A stretch of DNA of 64,000 nucleotides from a candidate division FCPU426 bacterium (GTDB lineage Bacteria; Oederibacteriota; Muellerivitia; Muellerivitales; Muellerivitaceae): the NCBI GenBank assembly GCA_027452205.1, contig DAIDGV010000003.1:124001-188000 (forward strand), read 5' to 3'. Under the pieces are notes generated by a model. That model was given only the letters and a program-made list of their open reading frames with translations, had not been told where the DNA came from and made no database searches. Position 1 is the stretch's first letter; every line of letters starts with the position of its first letter. Of this stretch, positions 63,169-64,000 are shown piece after piece. Both the position numbers and the translations under genes were made by a program.

Positions 63169-64000
63169 TCTTCCGCCGCGACCTCCGCTTCCCCTTCGGA
63201 CAATAGACCGTACTTCTTCAACTTATAGATTAAGGCGGTCCGATTCACGTTCAGCAGCTTGGCCGCTTTGGTCTGTACCTGATTCGCCTTTTCCATGGCC
63301 TTGATGATCAGTTCTTTTTCGTAATTTTCGACCTTATCGGTCAATCCCGCATCTTCCCGAAGCAGGTTCAAGGCATCGTCCTTGTGATGGGTCTGGATAT
63401 CCAACGGAAGGTTCGATGGATAAATACTATCACCATCCGAAAGAACGACCGCCCTTTGGATGGCGTTCTCCAGTTCCCGCACATTTCCCGGCCAATGGTA
63501 TCGGGTCATCAGGTCGACGGCTTTTTTGTCGATCTTGGTGATCTTCTTGTTCGCCTCGGCGCTGTAACGGTTCAGGAAATGGAAGGCTAATCTTTCCACA
63601 TCCTCCCGGCGGTCCCGCAGGGGCGGCACCAGGATGGGCACCACGTTGAGACGGAAGAAAAGATCCTCCCGGAACTGACCTTTTTTGATGGCCTCTTCCA
63701 AATTCTTGTTCGTGGCCGCGATGACCCGCACATCGGACCGGATGATCTCTGTACCGCCGACCCTTTCGAACTCCTTTTCCTGCAAAACCCGTAATAACTT
63801 GACTTGGGTCGAAAGATTGATGTCCCCGATCTCATCCAAAAAGATGGAACCTCCATTCGCCAGCTCGAAACGACCTATCCGCTTGCCTGCCGCACCCGTA
63901 AAGGAGCCCTTTTCGTGCCCAAAAAGCTCACTTTCCAGCACTCCTTCCGCCAAGACCGCACAATTCACCTTGATGAAGGGTTTGTCCTTTCGGCGGCTAT
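63165..64000 (-). CDS. Sigma-54-dependent transcriptional activator, N-terminus cut by window edge
   Basis: The frame is open to the right edge. The visible part begins within the AAA+ domain ([20 protein letters not shown]) and includes the sigma-54 contact loop GSFTGA (GAFTGA variant), Walker B FLDEIGDI, and R-finger region [16 protein letters not shown]-terminal Fis-type helix-turn-helix follows ([21 protein letters not shown]). The sensor domain is missing, so its signal is unknown. Overlap with the coiled-coil gene suggests it controls, or is co-expressed with, the envelope operon. Confidence 0.9.
   Translation of the reverse strand, partial: SRRKDKPFIKVNCAVLAEGVLESELFGHEKGSFTGAAGKRIGRFELANGGSIFLDEIGDINLSTQVKLLRVLQEKEFERVGGTEIIRSDVRVIAATNKNLEEAIKKGQFREDLFFRLNVVPILVPPLRDRREDVERLAFHFLNRYSAEANKKITKIDKKAVDLMTRYHWPGNVRELENAIQRAVVLSDGDSIYPSNLPLDIQTHHKDDALNLLREDAGLTDKVENYEKELIIKAMEKANQVQTKAAKLLNVNRTALIYKLKKYGLLSEGEAEVAAEE

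Overview
The window is a compact, mostly one-directional chromosomal segment of about 51% GC (judged by eye) from a Gram-negative bacterium. An outer membrane is indicated by an LptE-like lipoprotein, beta-barrel proteins and Sec signal peptides. A sigma-54 activator, a Hanks-type kinase, SpoVS and a fused indolepyruvate oxidoreductase point to an uncultivated or deep-branching lineage rather than a proteobacterium. I cannot name the phylum from sequence alone. There are no insertion sequences, prophage genes, CRISPR arrays or rRNA genes. Nearly all genes are on the minus strand, and many adjoin through ATGA, GTGA or TAATG overlaps. Only rpsT and a BaiN/HI0933-type flavoprotein lie on the plus strand.

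Layout, left to right (minus-strand operons run right to left). 1-10.1 kb: a cut secreted protein, a membrane-anchored propeller protein, SppA, a NUDIX hydrolase, MiaA, MutL, then an FHA-GAF-adenylate cyclase paired with a soluble Ser/Thr kinase carrying NHL repeats. 10.1-19 kb: Ogt, MurJ, rpsT, and leuS-lptE-(unknown)-holA, then an RDD-like membrane protein and an ArgA-like acetyltransferase. 19-30 kb: a barrel protein, RecN, the flavoprotein, a DUF342 protein, a cold-shock protein with a structured leader, and a 1179-residue indolepyruvate oxidoreductase. 30-38.5 kb: LysM-M23 peptidase, dxs, a DUF212 phosphatase-like protein, ispA, xseB, xseA, a PfkB kinase, a TPR protein and an ABC-2 transporter. 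38.5-53.4 kb is a metabolic block: nadX-nadA-panD-panC-panB, a deoxynucleoside kinase, folK, an FAH-family enzyme, dapB-dapA, lysA, argH-argG-argF-argD and a dGTPase. 53.4-58.8 kb: a GT39-like membrane protein, seven tRNA genes, spoVS and a GT2-like protein. 58.8-64 kb: rdgB, rph, then an uncharacterised envelope operon (cytoplasmic protein with a repeat, outer-membrane barrel, periplasmic coiled coil) headed by a sigma-54 activator cut by the right edge.

The genes work together mainly in aspartate-centred biosynthesis. Aspartate feeds NAD (NadX/NadA), pantothenate (PanD), lysine/diaminopimelate (DapA, DapB, LysA) and arginine (ArgG). The most interesting non-coding signals are these: strong promoters followed within 3-5 nt of the predicted start by terminator-like hairpins in front of both argD and dapA; a group of genes whose -10 boxes lie 6-9 nt from the start codon, implying leaderless mRNAs; and a cspA leader with two perfect hairpins and an alternative pairing at the ribosome-binding region. 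The strongest candidates for an undescribed protein system are the kinase-NHL/FHA-cyclase pair and the sigma-54-linked envelope operon at the right end.
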